A DNA stretch of 30,213 nt from Clostridia bacterium (GCA_024404475.1 JAKSPV010000001.1:1-30213); one strand, 5' to 3'; positions 1 to 7,987 are shown, numbered from the stretch's first letter. Numbers and translations are program-made. Notes: generated by a model not told the origin, from the sequence alone.

Positions 1-1
1 C

Positions 2-151
2 ACGATCGACTTCATCCGTAAGATGATCGCCGACGGCCGTCGGGAGGAAGCACTCAAGTATCTGAAAATGTTCGCATACTACGGCAAGGACGACGCGTCC
101 CGTGCCGAAGCAAAAAAACTGATCGACGAATTGAACACGGCGGAGGGTTAA
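2..151 (+). CDS. C-terminal end of an unidentified protein (partial)
   Basis: Only the last 49 codons are inside the window, in the frame starting at base 2 and ending at a TAA at 149-151. The visible peptide is charged and probably helical (it includes IRKMIADGRREEALKYL), with no motif I recognise. Its stop lies one base before the next start and the Shine-Dalgarno of the next gene (GGAGGG, about 142-147) is inside its last codons. It is therefore probably co-transcribed and translationally coupled with the pilus-type genes that follow. The family cannot be named from this fragment. Confidence 0.6.
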   Translation, partial: TIDFIRKMIADGRREEALKYLKMFAYYGKDDASRAEAKKLIDELNTAEG

Positions 152-152
152 T

Positions 153-1109
153 ATGAAAAAATTAGTTATCAATGCTGATGTCTGCCATATGCCGATCGTG
201 GATATGGCAACCGGCCACGTCATCGCGCGCTCCTACGCCCCGTATTTTGACGAGAAGACGCTGGAGCTGAGCTATCTCGCGCTCGAATCCGACGACGGCA
301 AGGAAGAGATCATGTACATCCCGTACAGCGCCGTCTGCTTTGTCAACGACGTCTGTATGATGATCAACGTTCCGAAGGAAGCGTACGTTCCTGCTGTGGG
401 AAAAAGCTGCAAGCTGATCGGCATGCCGCTGACCGCAAAGGCCGGCTCCGTTTCGCTGTTCAGCTTCGGCAGCATCGTGCAGACGAACATCGGTGAAGAC
501 GGCAAGGTCACTTCTCTCGTTCTGAACGACGGCCATTCCTTTCTCGTTCCTCGCGACAACGCGCCCGAGAGTGTAGCCGTCAACGACGCGTTTGCGTCCG
601 AGGCATTCAACTGCCCGAACAACACGACCCGCGTCTCCCCTTCAGTAGCGGCTCCGGCGAAAGAGGCGGCCGCTGCAGCACAACCCAAGCCGGAAACGGA
701 GAAAGCGCTTCGCGCTGACTCGCAGACGCCTTCTGTCACCATTCAGGACCCGATGGCCCGCTTTCAGAAAAGCAAGACCGTATCCGAGCCGGCTCCCGTG
801 ACTGCCAAGGAGGAACCTGCCGGAAAAAAAGCTGAAACAGCCGCGCCCGCAGGGCCGGCTGTGAGCGCCCGTCCCGCCGCTCCGGAAAAGAAGCCGGAAG
901 CTCCCGCGAAGAAACCGGAAGCACCCGCCGTCCCCGAAAAGAAGGCGGAGGAGGCAGTTGACGCTGCCGCCGCTCCTTCCGAAGCGAAGAGCGACGCCCC
1001 CAAAAAGAGAAAGAAGAACAAGTTCCGCGTTTTCGTTGCCCCGATCGTGGCAATGGCGATCTTCTTTGTCCTGTACATGATCCTTTTCACGTTCTTCATT
1101 AAAGTCTGA
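153..1109 (+). CDS. PRC-barrel-like protein with Ala/Pro/Lys-rich linker and C-terminal membrane anchor
   Basis: This 318-residue protein has three visible parts. Residues 1-150 are beta-rich and contain a stretch like a PRC-barrel (around KLIGMPLTAKAGSV and later VTSLVLNDGHSFLVP), possibly two barrels. Residues about 160-288 are a low-complexity linker rich in Ala, Pro, Lys and Glu, with the short repeat KKPEAPA. Residues about 291-314 form a single hydrophobic helix followed by a very short tail, so the protein is tail-anchored with the barrel in the cytoplasm. The start has a good ribosome site (GGAGGG). It sits directly before a prepilin peptidase and a PilB ATPase, which suggests a role at a type IV pilus or competence machine. 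That link is inferred from position only. No catalytic motif is seen. Confidence 0.75.
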   Translation: MKKLVINADVCHMPIVDMATGHVIARSYAPYFDEKTLELSYLALESDDGKEEIMYIPYSAVCFVNDVCMMINVPKEAYVPAVGKSCKLIGMPLTAKAGSVSLFSFGSIVQTNIGEDGKVTSLVLNDGHSFLVPRDNAPESVAVNDAFASEAFNCPNNTTRVSPSVAAPAKEAAAAAQPKPETEKALRADSQTPSVTIQDPMARFQKSKTVSEPAPVTAKEEPAGKKAETAAPAGPAVSARPAAPEKKPEAPAKKPEAPAVPEKKAEEAVDAAAAPSEAKSDAPKKRKKNKFRVFVAPIVAMAIFFVLYMILFTFFIKV

Positions 1110-1114
1110 TAACG

Positions 1115-1900
1115 ATGGCACTTGTTTTACCGGGTATCTGGTTCTTTCTCCTCGGCGCGGCGATGGGCAGCTTCTTCAACGTGCTGGTCGATCGCCTGCC
1201 CGAGGGCAGAGACTGTATCAGTGAGCGCAGCGCGTGCTCTTCCTGCGGGACGCAGCTGAGATGGTACGATTTGATACCGATCTTCAGCTTCCTCATCGTC
1301 AAAGGAAAGTGCCGCTACTGCGGCGCCAAACTGTCGGCGTGGTATCTCGTCAGCGAGATCACGGTCGGCCTGCTTTATACGGGGGCATTCCTCCGCTATT
1401 CCGCGAGTGCCGATCTCGTGACGCTTTTCGCGGATATCGTCCTTTGGTCGCTTCTTTTCATTGTCGCGGTCATGGACTGGAAGACCGGCATGATCATGGA
1501 TATTTTCCCGATCCTGATCGCCGCCGCCGGCATTGTCGTCAGTCTGATCCGGCAGAGGAGCATCCTCAGCATCCTGCTCGGCGGAGTAGCAGGAGCCGCT
1601 CTCTTCGGGATCCTGTACCTTCTGGCAAAGCTGATCCTGAAAAGGGAAGGCCTCGGCCTCGGAGACGTGTTTCTCCTCGGCGCCGTCGGCTTCTGGCTGC
1701 CGGCGGTCCAGGTGATCATCACTTCGTTCCTCACCGCCTACGTCGCGTTGGTTTTCATCCTCATCAAAGCCGTGCAGATGAAAAAGATCGGGCTCAAAAC
1801 GGAGTTTCCGCTCGGCCCGTCCATCTGTATCGCCGCGTTTATCATGTGCATCTTCGGAGAAAGGATCAGCCGTTTCATAACCGGCATACTGCTGCCGTAA
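1115..1900 (+). CDS. pilD: Prepilin peptidase (A24 family, PilD/ComC type)
   Basis: This is a polytopic membrane aspartic peptidase that cleaves, and usually N-methylates, type IV prepilins and pseudopilins at the inner face of the membrane. It has 261 residues, normal for the family. The N-terminal GSFFNVLVDRLP motif (residues 18-29) is intact. The two CxxC pairs of the cytoplasmic methylase-type domain are present (C41/C44 and C66/C69). The catalytic aspartates are D121 and D184, the latter in the GLGD signature. The gene starts 5 bases after the PRC-barrel gene and is followed 19 bases later by the PilB-type ATPase, so the three form one operon. Its Shine-Dalgarno is poor, which suggests coupled translation. 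No pilin substrate is encoded in the window. Confidence 0.95.
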   Translation: MALVLPGIWFFLLGAAMGSFFNVLVDRLPEGRDCISERSACSSCGTQLRWYDLIPIFSFLIVKGKCRYCGAKLSAWYLVSEITVGLLYTGAFLRYSASADLVTLFADIVLWSLLFIVAVMDWKTGMIMDIFPILIAAAGIVVSLIRQRSILSILLGGVAGAALFGILYLLAKLILKREGLGLGDVFLLGAVGFWLPAVQVIITSFLTAYVALVFILIKAVQMKKIGLKTEFPLGPSICIAAFIMCIFGERISRFITGILLP

Positions 1901-1919
1901 ATTCAGAGGAGGACCCCTT

Positions 1920-3479
1920 ATGTTCCCGGATCGTCCCTCGGATGAGATCGTCTTTCTGAAAGCGATCGCCAAAAAACTGAATATGGAATACGTTGATCTC
2001 GAGATGACGACAGCCGACCCGATCGCTCTCAAATTTGTGAACGAGAAGCTCGCCCGGATGCACAAGATCATCCCGATCAACGCGAACGAAAACGAACTCG
2101 TGATCGCCATTTCCGATCCGACCGATCTCAGCGTTCTGGAGGACATCAAGATCATTTCCGGCCGCCGTGTCGTTCCCGTCCTCGCGCCCGCGCAGGAGAT
2201 CCAGGCAAAGATCGAGGAATTCTACCAGACCTCCGAGAGTGCGGAGCAGGCGATCGAGGATTTCCGCAACGAGACCTCCGACGAGAACGTCAAGGAACTG
2301 ACGGACGCGTCCACGGTCGACGTCGACAACGCGCCGATCGTCCGTATCGTCAACAGCATCCTGACGGATGCCATCAAGGAGCACGCGAGCGACATCCACA
2401 TCGAGCCCTTTGAGAAATTTATCCGCGTGCGTATCCGCATCGACGGCGATCTCAAAGAAATTATGCAACTGCCGAAAAACACGCTTTCCGGCATCGTCAC
2501 GCGTATCAAGATCATGTCCGACCTGAACATCGCGGAAACGAAGCGCCCGCAGGACGGGCGCGTCCGCCTCCGCTCGAGCGAGCAGACCGTGGATATGCGA
2601 ATTTCCATGCTGCCGACCGTGTTCGGCGAGAAAACGGTCATCCGACTTCTGAACTGCGAGGCCGGCGTCATGGATCGTTCCCAGCTCGGCCTGTCGCCGT
2701 ACAACGCGGCGCAGCTCGATAAGCTGATGCACATTTCCGAAGGCATCATTCTCGTGACGGGCCCTACCGGAAGCGGTAAAACGACAACGCTGTATTCGCT
2801 TCTGAAAGACCTCAACACGCCCGGCAGGAACATCATCACGCTGGAAGATCCGGTGGAATACCAAATGTACGGTATCAACCAGGTGCAGGTCACTACGAAG
2901 GTCGGCATGACCTTCGCGAGCGGCCTCCGCTCGATCCTGCGTCAGGACCCGGACGTCATCATGCTCGGTGAGATCCGTGACGAGGAGACCGCCGAGATCG
3001 CGATCCGTTCCGCCGTCACCGGTCACATAGTCCTTTCCACGCTCCATACGAACGACACGGCAAGCTCCGTGACGCGGCTGATCGACATGGGTATCCAGAA
3101 CTACATGGTAACGAGCGCCGTTGCCGGCATCGTCGCCCAGCGACTCGTCAAACGGATCTGCCCGAAATGCGCCGAAGCGTATGAAGCGAGCGAGCAGGAA
3201 TGCGGCATCCTCGGCGTCGAGCGGGCAACGCTCTCCCGCGGCAGGGGCTGTTCCTACTGCCGCAACACGGGCTACAAAGGCCGTATCGCGATCCATGAGA
3301 TACTCGTTCTGACGCCTCCGCTCAAAAGTATGGTCAACCACGGCTGCACGGCGGACGAACTCAAAGAAGCGGCGTGCAAGAGCGGTATGCAGACGCTGGC
3401 GTATTCCGCCCGCAATTTGGTGCTCGAAGGCATCACAACGGTCGCGGAAATGGAAAGAGCCACCTACGTTCTTGAATAA
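1920..3479 (+). CDS. pilB: Type IV pilus / type II secretion assembly ATPase (PilB/GspE family)
   Basis: This is the hexameric cytoplasmic ATPase that drives pilus or pseudopilus extension. It has 519 residues. The T2SSE N-terminal domain is at about 1-105, the N2 domain at 130-255 and the RecA-like domain from 260. Walker A is GPTGSGKTTT (281-290), Walker B with the catalytic Glu is in DPDVIMLGEIRDEE (343-356), and the His box is TGHIVLSTLHTND (367-379). A zinc-binding CxxC pair (C414/C417 and C444/C447) marks PilB/GspE rather than PilT. The start is supported by AGGAGG about 7 bases upstream. The N-terminus is short: the first helical N1 domain of many PilB proteins is missing. A terminator follows at once, so pilC, pilT and pilin genes are not downstream here. 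Confidence 0.95.
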   Translation: MFPDRPSDEIVFLKAIAKKLNMEYVDLEMTTADPIALKFVNEKLARMHKIIPINANENELVIAISDPTDLSVLEDIKIISGRRVVPVLAPAQEIQAKIEEFYQTSESAEQAIEDFRNETSDENVKELTDASTVDVDNAPIVRIVNSILTDAIKEHASDIHIEPFEKFIRVRIRIDGDLKEIMQLPKNTLSGIVTRIKIMSDLNIAETKRPQDGRVRLRSSEQTVDMRISMLPTVFGEKTVIRLLNCEAGVMDRSQLGLSPYNAAQLDKLMHISEGIILVTGPTGSGKTTTLYSLLKDLNTPGRNIITLEDPVEYQMYGINQVQVTTKVGMTFASGLRSILRQDPDVIMLGEIRDEETAEIAIRSAVTGHIVLSTLHTNDTASSVTRLIDMGIQNYMVTSAVAGIVAQRLVKRICPKCAEAYEASEQECGILGVERATLSRGRGCSYCRNTGYKGRIAIHEILVLTPPLKSMVNHGCTADELKEAACKSGMQTLAYSARNLVLEGITTVAEMERATYVLE

Positions 3480-3490
3480 ACAGCATAAGA

Positions 3491-3526
3491 AAAGACCGGC
3501 ACCGAGGTGACGGTCTTTTTTGTTTT
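3491..3526 (+). terminator. Rho-independent terminator after pilB
   Basis: The arms AAAGACCG (3491-3498) and CGGTCTTT (3511-3518) form a perfect 8-bp stem with a 12-base loop, followed by a long T-rich tract on the plus strand. It may also act on the convergent minus-strand genes that end at 3534, though the T tract is weaker in that direction. Confidence 0.85.
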
Positions 3527-3533
3527 GTTTTTG

Positions 3534-4100
3534 TCAGGCCCAGGGGTCTTCCGACTTGGGCTTGCGGATGTCGGAGAGCAGATACTGCTCCCAGAGAAAC
3601 CATTGCTTATCGCCTTTGGCACGCAGTTTGACCTGCCGCGCCGAATCGGCACCGCCGGACGTCAGCCAGAGCACCGCGTATCCGTCTGTGTCGAACGAAT
3701 AGGGATTTGTGCTGACCGTCAGCTTGTACGGCTTGTCGGGCGTGTAGTCGTTGTCAGGCGTCGCGCCGGCGAGATACGATCTCGTTGTGTAGGCTTTGCC
3801 GCCCGTCAGCCGGTCGTGCAGAAACTGCTTTTCGTACGGCGTCAGCGGCTGCGGCCCTTTCACGAAATTCAGCATTTCGATGCCCGCGTCGGGATCCTCG
3901 GCATAGGCGCAGAGTGCCAGTACCGACAGCGCCGCTGCCTTGTAGGGCGTGTCGAGTACGGCCTCGGGGAGCGCTTTCAGTTCGTCAACGGACTTCGGCA
4001 GTTCGTCGAACGTGAACGTTTCGCTTTTTGTTTCGATCTTTTTGACGGCGGCAGCAGCCGCGTCCTTGAAAAGACCTTTCAAAATATTGGAGAGAGACAT
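3534..4100 (-). CDS. DUF6935-like protein, last gene of the SPFH/TPM module
   Basis: This is a 188-residue protein without signal peptide or transmembrane segment. The middle (ALSVLALCAYAEDPDAGIEML, then FVKGPQPLTPYEKQFL) and the C-terminal end (KQWFLWEQYLLSDIR, ending in DPWA) match my memory of the DUF6935 family, whose function is unknown. I place it there with moderate confidence. The start has a strong GAGGAGG ribosome site. It follows the TPM-domain gene by 24 bases on the same strand and is probably its operon partner. It is likely a cytoplasmic, structural or adaptor-type protein. No catalytic residues are apparent. Confidence 0.8.
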   Translation of the reverse strand: MSLSNILKGLFKDAAAAAVKKIETKSETFTFDELPKSVDELKALPEAVLDTPYKAAALSVLALCAYAEDPDAGIEMLNFVKGPQPLTPYEKQFLHDRLTGGKAYTTRSYLAGATPDNDYTPDKPYKLTVSTNPYSFDTDGYAVLWLTSGGADSARQVKLRAKGDKQWFLWEQYLLSDIRKPKSEDPWA

Positions 4101-4124
4101 GAATTGTTACCTCCTCGGAATCTG

Positions 4125-4889
4125 TCAGAATTTGCCGTGTGAGCTGCTGTGCGAATGACCGGATGAGCCGGAGTGTCCCGAGCCCGAACTGGTCTGCCGC
4201 ACCGTGCGCATTACGTTCGAGTACAGGAAGAACTCGTTTGCGGCGGTCACGTTGAAGCGGTCAACGTACGCGGCCGCGGCGTTTTGGAAAGCAACGCTCT
4301 TCAGTTCGCCCTTCAGCTTGCCAGTGTAGATCGCCGCCACGATGAGACCGATCACGACCGCAGCGAACACGGCGAGCGGCGTGTTGAACGGCGCCTTGTA
4401 GTAGATGCCGTTCTCCGCATCTTCGAGAAGATCCTCCGTCATGGAGACGAACGTGCGGAACGCGCTGTAATACCGGCCGGAACTCAGATCGGGGATAAAA
4501 GCGTCTGAGAGGTAATTTCTCGCGTCGCTGTTCACGATCTTCTCGCCGCTGCCGGTCGAGGTGATCACCCAGTCCCGCTCCGCCATGCTGATCACGAGGA
4601 TCACGCCGTCGCCGCCGGGGCCGAAGCCGTATCCGTACTGGTCGTAGACCTCGCAGGAGAACTCGTCGATGTCGTAGCTGTAATCGGTGTAGTCCGCGAC
4701 CGTCACCACGACGATATCGAATGAATACTTTACGCTGATCCGGTCGAGCTCCGAGAGGAGCGCGGTCTCTTCGCCGTCGCTGAGAAGATCGGCATCATCG
4801 ACGAGCCGCGGCAGCGTCGCCGCAGAGGTCGGAACGACCAGGGCAGCCAAGAGAAGCAGAACGAGGAGCGCTGTCATGATTTTCTTCAT
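4125..4889 (-). CDS. TPM-domain membrane protein (YgcG/YdjH-like)
   Basis: I start this gene at the Met of MKKIMTALL (4889), because it has a GAGGTGA ribosome site and gives a clean signal peptide. The longer reading frame to 4970 would overlap the upstream gene. The 254-residue product has a signal peptide (cleavage near TSA-A, residue 23-24) and an extracytoplasmic TPM domain (about 25-150, with DDADLLSDGEE and a GDGVILVISMAERDWVI core). A transmembrane helix lies at about 170-190. The cytoplasmic tail ends in a Ser/Gly/His-rich stretch. TPM proteins act in membrane-protein quality control or envelope stress. In Bacillus subtilis YdjH is the TPM member of the pspA-ydjGHI operon. Here the gene follows the zinc-ribbon gene by 5 bases, the same partnership. 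Confidence 0.88.
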   Translation of the reverse strand: MKKIMTALLVLLLLAALVVPTSAATLPRLVDDADLLSDGEETALLSELDRISVKYSFDIVVVTVADYTDYSYDIDEFSCEVYDQYGYGFGPGGDGVILVISMAERDWVITSTGSGEKIVNSDARNYLSDAFIPDLSSGRYYSAFRTFVSMTEDLLEDAENGIYYKAPFNTPLAVFAAVVIGLIVAAIYTGKLKGELKSVAFQNAAAAYVDRFNVTAANEFFLYSNVMRTVRQTSSGSGHSGSSGHSHSSSHGKF

Positions 4890-4894
4890 ACGCG

Positions 4895-5980
4895 TCACCT
4901 CAGCTTCCAGAAGAGGTAGAGAAGACCTAAGACGATCGCCGCGACACCAGCTGCGACGCCCCAGAACCAACGGTTCTTCGCTGCCTTGTCAAGCGGGAGG
5001 TCACCGACGAACTTGCCGGTCTGCCCGTTCATGGCGAAGACGTACTTCGCGCCTTTCCATGTCGTGTTCAGAAGCCATACGGGGAAGAGCACGTACCGCG
5101 TCTTGCCGGAGGAGAGCCGGATGCTCGTGGACTCCGGAACGACGGACGAATAGCCCGTCACCGTCCCGGCGAACGCCTCTTCGGTGCTCCGCTTGACGCG
5201 CTCGTTCGCGCGTCCGACGCTGTCCTCGGCGGAGACGTCGTATTTATCGGCAAAATAACCGGCGAGGTAGGCAGTCCGGAAATCGACGGCCTTCGAGATG
5301 TCGTACGGTTCGAGCGATTCCATGAGGTCGTCCGCCATCTTGCGCGACCCGTCAACGGGCACGCCGCTGAAACGGACGGTGCCGGAGCGGGAGACCGCGT
5401 AGTAACTCGTTTCGGTGTAGTTGTAGCGGCTGTCGCTCCAGAATCTCTTTCTTGTCGCTTTGTATCGTATATCGGCATCGGCGTCGGCGTCAAAGAGCCA
5501 GAACGGGACATAGATCCCCTTGACCTCGTCGATATGGTTTTCGTCTTTGAATACCTTCGGCAGAAGGCGCTTGCCCTCGAGATGTTTTTTGAATCCTTCA
5601 CATGCGGCGTTTTTATCAAGCTGGAACGGGATCACGAGATCCGGCTTCAGCGTGCCGGCGAACTGCGGCATCATGACGACGGGATTCCCGCAGAACGGGC
5701 AGGACGTCGCCGCCGTGGTGGCATCGCCGACGATCTCGCCGCCGCAGGAGCGGCAGGCGTAGATCCGCATACCCTCGGCCTCGCCCGGCGTCCACTCCGA
5801 ACCGGCGTTCGTTTCCCAGTGAAAATCGCTCTCGCTTTGTTTCAGCACCTCGTCATACGCTGCCAGCGTCTCCACGTCGAATTCCGTATCGCAGTAGGGA
5901 CATTTCAGCTTTTGCAGGCCGCTGTCAAAGGTGATCCCCGCGCCGCAGCACGGGCACTTGTATTCCTGCAGAGCAGGCAT
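4895..5980 (-). CDS. Zinc-ribbon membrane protein (TFIIB-type ribbon, YdjG-like)
   Basis: This 361-residue protein begins with a zinc ribbon (CPCC around residue 9 and CPYC around residue 27) and has a second ribbon (CRSC near residue 76 and CPFC near residue 94). A central domain follows with the PFWLFDADADADI region and TSYYAVSRSG strands. It ends in one hydrophobic helix (WFWGVAAGVAAIVLGLLYLFW) and a short basic tail. Homologues are often labelled TFIIB-type zinc ribbon or, wrongly, PriA-like helicase; there is no helicase motif here. It lies between the SPFH gene and the TPM gene, as expected for a YdjG-like partner. A terminator-like hairpin separates it from the SPFH gene upstream. Confidence 0.85.
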   Translation of the reverse strand: MPALQEYKCPCCGAGITFDSGLQKLKCPYCDTEFDVETLAAYDEVLKQSESDFHWETNAGSEWTPGEAEGMRIYACRSCGGEIVGDATTAATSCPFCGNPVVMMPQFAGTLKPDLVIPFQLDKNAACEGFKKHLEGKRLLPKVFKDENHIDEVKGIYVPFWLFDADADADIRYKATRKRFWSDSRYNYTETSYYAVSRSGTVRFSGVPVDGSRKMADDLMESLEPYDISKAVDFRTAYLAGYFADKYDVSAEDSVGRANERVKRSTEEAFAGTVTGYSSVVPESTSIRLSSGKTRYVLFPVWLLNTTWKGAKYVFAMNGQTGKFVGDLPLDKAAKNRWFWGVAAGVAAIVLGLLYLFWKLR

Positions 5981-6004
5981 TGCGTATCACACTCCATTCG
6001 GAAA

Positions 6005-6057
6005 AACTTGAAAAAGCAAAAGGATACATACCGACCGGTGATTGGCCGGTCGGTATG
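6005..6057 (-). terminator. Terminator between the SPFH gene and the zinc-ribbon gene
   Basis: Bases 6027-6038 and 6046-6057 form a perfect 12-bp inverted repeat (CATACCGACCGG arm) with a 7-base loop. On the minus strand it is followed by a T-rich run (6005-6023). It lies just after the SPFH stop, so it should stop or reduce transcription before the zinc-ribbon gene. Confidence 0.8.
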
Positions 6058-6072
6058 CCAGAACCGAATGGA

Positions 6073-7383
6073 TTATCTGATATCGTTATCGTTGAAGATA
6101 TCGCCGCATTCCGGGCAGAATTTCGGCGGGTTGGCCGGATCTTCGGGCTCCCAGCCGCACTTGTCGCACTTGTAGAGCGGGGCATCCGCCGGTTTCTTGG
6201 CGCCGCACTCGGAGCAGAACTTGCCCTTGTTGACTGCGCCGCAGGAGCACGTCCAGCCGGCGGCGGGTTTCGGCTTGCCGCATTCGGTGCAGAACTTGCC
6301 GGTCATCACGGCGCCGCAGGAGCAGGTCCATGCGTCGGCTGCGGGAGCAGTCTTTGGCGCGCTCTGCGCTGCCTGTGCCTGACCCATCGCGAAGAGATCC
6401 TGTGCATTGACGCCGCCCGCGTTCATGGCCATACCCATGCCCATGAAGCCGGTCATTGCGCCTGCCGTGTTGCCGGCGGCGGTCTTCATCGCGTCTGCCT
6501 GCGCACCGATCATCGTGGCGGCAGCCATCGTCGGATCCTTGTACATCGCGGTCTTCTGCGCGGTCTTGATGAGTTCCTGGTCTTCCTCGGGCAGCGTGAC
6601 GGAGCCGAGCGCGACGGAAACGACTTTCAGGCCGCGGAGCTCGCCCCATTTTTTGGAGAGGGCTTCGTTCATTGCTGCTTCCAGATCGGGATTGTGGGAG
6701 ATGATCTGGTTCGGGCGGATCTCCATGTCGGAGAGTTTTGCGAACGCCGGCTGCAGAGCGGAGATGAATTCGGTCTTCAGCTGTGCGTCGATCTGCTCGC
6801 GGGTGTAAACGGAAGCAACGTTGCCTGCGACGGAGGTATAGAACAGGATCGGGTCGGCGATCCGGTAGGAGTACATACCGTTGCAGCGGAGGGAAACGTC
6901 GATATCGAGGCCGATGCGGGAGTCAACGACGCGGAAGGGAATCGGTGTTGCGGTGCCGAACTTGTTGTCGAGCAGTTCCTTCGTGTTGACGTAGTATACT
7001 CTCTGATCCTTGCCGGTGTCGCCGCCGTAAGTGAAGCGTTTGCCGATCGCCTTGAAGGTGTCGAGAATGGAGGTGCCGAGACTGCCGGTGAAGATCGACG
7101 GCTCGGTGGAGCTGTTCCAGGTGAATTCGCCGGGCTCAGCGCAGAACTCGACGATCTTGCCCTGCTCGACGATCAGCATGCACTGTCCGTCGGCGACGGC
7201 GATGCCGGAACCGTTCGAAATGATGTTGTCATTGCCCTTGGTGTTGGAGGAACGGCTTGTGATCCGCTTCTGACCTTTGCAAAGCAGGACGTTTGCGGGA
7301 AGTGCTTCGCAATAGAAAAATTCTTTCCACTGGTCGGCAAGAACGCCGCCTGCTGCGCCGAGAGCTGCTTTAATAAGTCCCAT
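6073..7383 (-). CDS. SPFH/band-7 protein with C-terminal zinc ribbons (YdjI-like)
   Basis: This 436-residue protein starts with a short Ala/Gly-rich segment (MGLIKAALGAAGG) and an SPFH domain (about 25-290, including IVEQGKIVEFCAEPGEF and the VVDSRIGLDIDVSLRCNGMYSYRI region). A Met/Ala-rich stretch follows (about 300-345). It ends with three ribbon-like cysteine clusters: CSCG/CTECG, CSCG/CSECG and CDKCG/CPECG. SPFH proteins of this type are scaffolds at the membrane; in Bacillus subtilis YdjI is needed to hold PspA at the membrane. The gene is first on the minus strand, with its own promoter, leader hairpin and terminator. It is probably expressed at a higher level than the genes after it. 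No PspA gene lies in the window. Confidence 0.92.
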   Translation of the reverse strand: MGLIKAALGAAGGVLADQWKEFFYCEALPANVLLCKGQKRITSRSSNTKGNDNIISNGSGIAVADGQCMLIVEQGKIVEFCAEPGEFTWNSSTEPSIFTGSLGTSILDTFKAIGKRFTYGGDTGKDQRVYYVNTKELLDNKFGTATPIPFRVVDSRIGLDIDVSLRCNGMYSYRIADPILFYTSVAGNVASVYTREQIDAQLKTEFISALQPAFAKLSDMEIRPNQIISHNPDLEAAMNEALSKKWGELRGLKVVSVALGSVTLPEEDQELIKTAQKTAMYKDPTMAAATMIGAQADAMKTAAGNTAGAMTGFMGMGMAMNAGGVNAQDLFAMGQAQAAQSAPKTAPAADAWTCSCGAVMTGKFCTECGKPKPAAGWTCSCGAVNKGKFCSECGAKKPADAPLYKCDKCGWEPEDPANPPKFCPECGDIFNDNDIR

Positions 7384-7433
7384 GATGTAAGTTCTCCTTT
7401 GAAAAAGAATTTCAGTTAGTTATATGTCACGTC

Positions 7434-7458
7434 GGGGTGCCCGATGCAGCGGTACCCC
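7434..7458 (-). other. Hairpin in the SPFH gene leader
   Basis: GGGGT (7434-7438) and ACCCC (7454-7458) can pair, with further CCG/CGG pairing inside, between the predicted promoter and the start codon at 7383. There is no T tract, so it is not a terminator. It could affect mRNA stability or translation. Confidence 0.35.
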
Positions 7459-7466
7459 TACAATTT

Positions 7467-7494
7467 ATTATACTGATTTTCGACGAATTGTAAA
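7467..7494 (-). promoter_or_regulatory. Sigma-A promoter of the SPFH gene
   Basis: On the minus strand TTTACA (7494-7489) and a perfect TATAAT (7472-7467) are 16 bases apart. The predicted RNA would have a leader of about 75 bases before the SPFH start, with a good AAAGGAG ribosome site. Confidence 0.7.
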
Positions 7495-7524
7495 GAGAAA
7501 ATTGCAAAAGAGGTGCTCTGTGAT

Positions 7525-7552
7525 AAAAAAGTCCGCGGCGCACCGCGGACTT
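7525..7552 (-). terminator. Terminator of the EamA-type gene
   Basis: The arms AAGTCCGCGG (7529-7538) and CCGCGGACTT (7543-7552) form a 10-bp stem with a 4-base loop. On the minus strand this is followed by TTTTTT. It ends the RNA of the small membrane-protein gene just after its stop at 7559. Confidence 0.85.
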
Positions 7553-7558
7553 TCCGGT

Positions 7559-7987
7559 TTATTTGAGGTTGATGAAGACGATGCCCCCGAGGCAGAGTGC
7601 GATGCCGACGAGCTTGTTCCACGTGACCGGCTCCTTATAGAGGAGAAACCCGACGAAGATCAGCACGACGGCGAGGAACGCGCTCTGTACGACGCTGCCC
7701 GAGCTGACCTGCCAGCCCGCCTTGTACGCGTAGATCCAGCCGACCTCGAGCCCGACGATGACGAGGCCGAGCACGTACGGTGCCCAGTTCATCGTGGAAA
7801 ACTGCCGGAAGAAACTCTCGCCGGGACGGAGGACGAAGTGCAGAATCGCCGTGATGACGGCGCCGACGAGATAGGTGACGGTCAGCGACGCGAACGGGCT
7901 GACCTCGTTCGGCACGCTTTTGGCGCAGATCTGATAGATGGTGTTGGAGACCACGACGAGCGCGATCGGCCAGATGAAATCAAGCAT
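7559..7987 (-). CDS. Small EamA-family membrane protein (putative transporter)
   Basis: I start the gene at the Met of MLDFIWPIAL (7987), because GGAGGAA lies 7 bases upstream and the promoter and leader occupy the DNA before it. The 142-residue product is almost entirely membrane, with about five hydrophobic helices. It ends with an EamA-type helix pair (SAFLAVVLIFVGFLLYKEPV and a final GIALCLGGIVFINLK). Normal EamA transporters have ten helices, so this is a half-size member that probably dimerises, like small multidrug resistance proteins. The substrate cannot be told. It is monocistronic, with its own promoter and terminator. Transport of a metabolite or drug is an inference from the fold. 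Confidence 0.85.
   Translation of the reverse strand: MLDFIWPIALVVVSNTIYQICAKSVPNEVSPFASLTVTYLVGAVITAILHFVLRPGESFFRQFSTMNWAPYVLGLVIVGLEVGWIYAYKAGWQVSSGSVVQSAFLAVVLIFVGFLLYKEPVTWNKLVGIALCLGGIVFINLK

Noticed and set aside
840..970. Repeats in the Pro/Ala/Lys region as a possible tandem-repeat or CRISPR element
   Set aside because: The repeats are short, coding and in frame (KKPEAPA-like), as in flexible linkers; there are no spacers.
1875..3341. A 488-codon open frame on the minus strand
   Set aside because: It is antisense to pilB and shows no domain; its composition is Arg/Asp/Val-rich as in frame shadows.
7434..7458. A riboswitch in the SPFH leader
   Set aside because: The hairpin is short and the leader only about 75 bases, with no recognised aptamer pattern.
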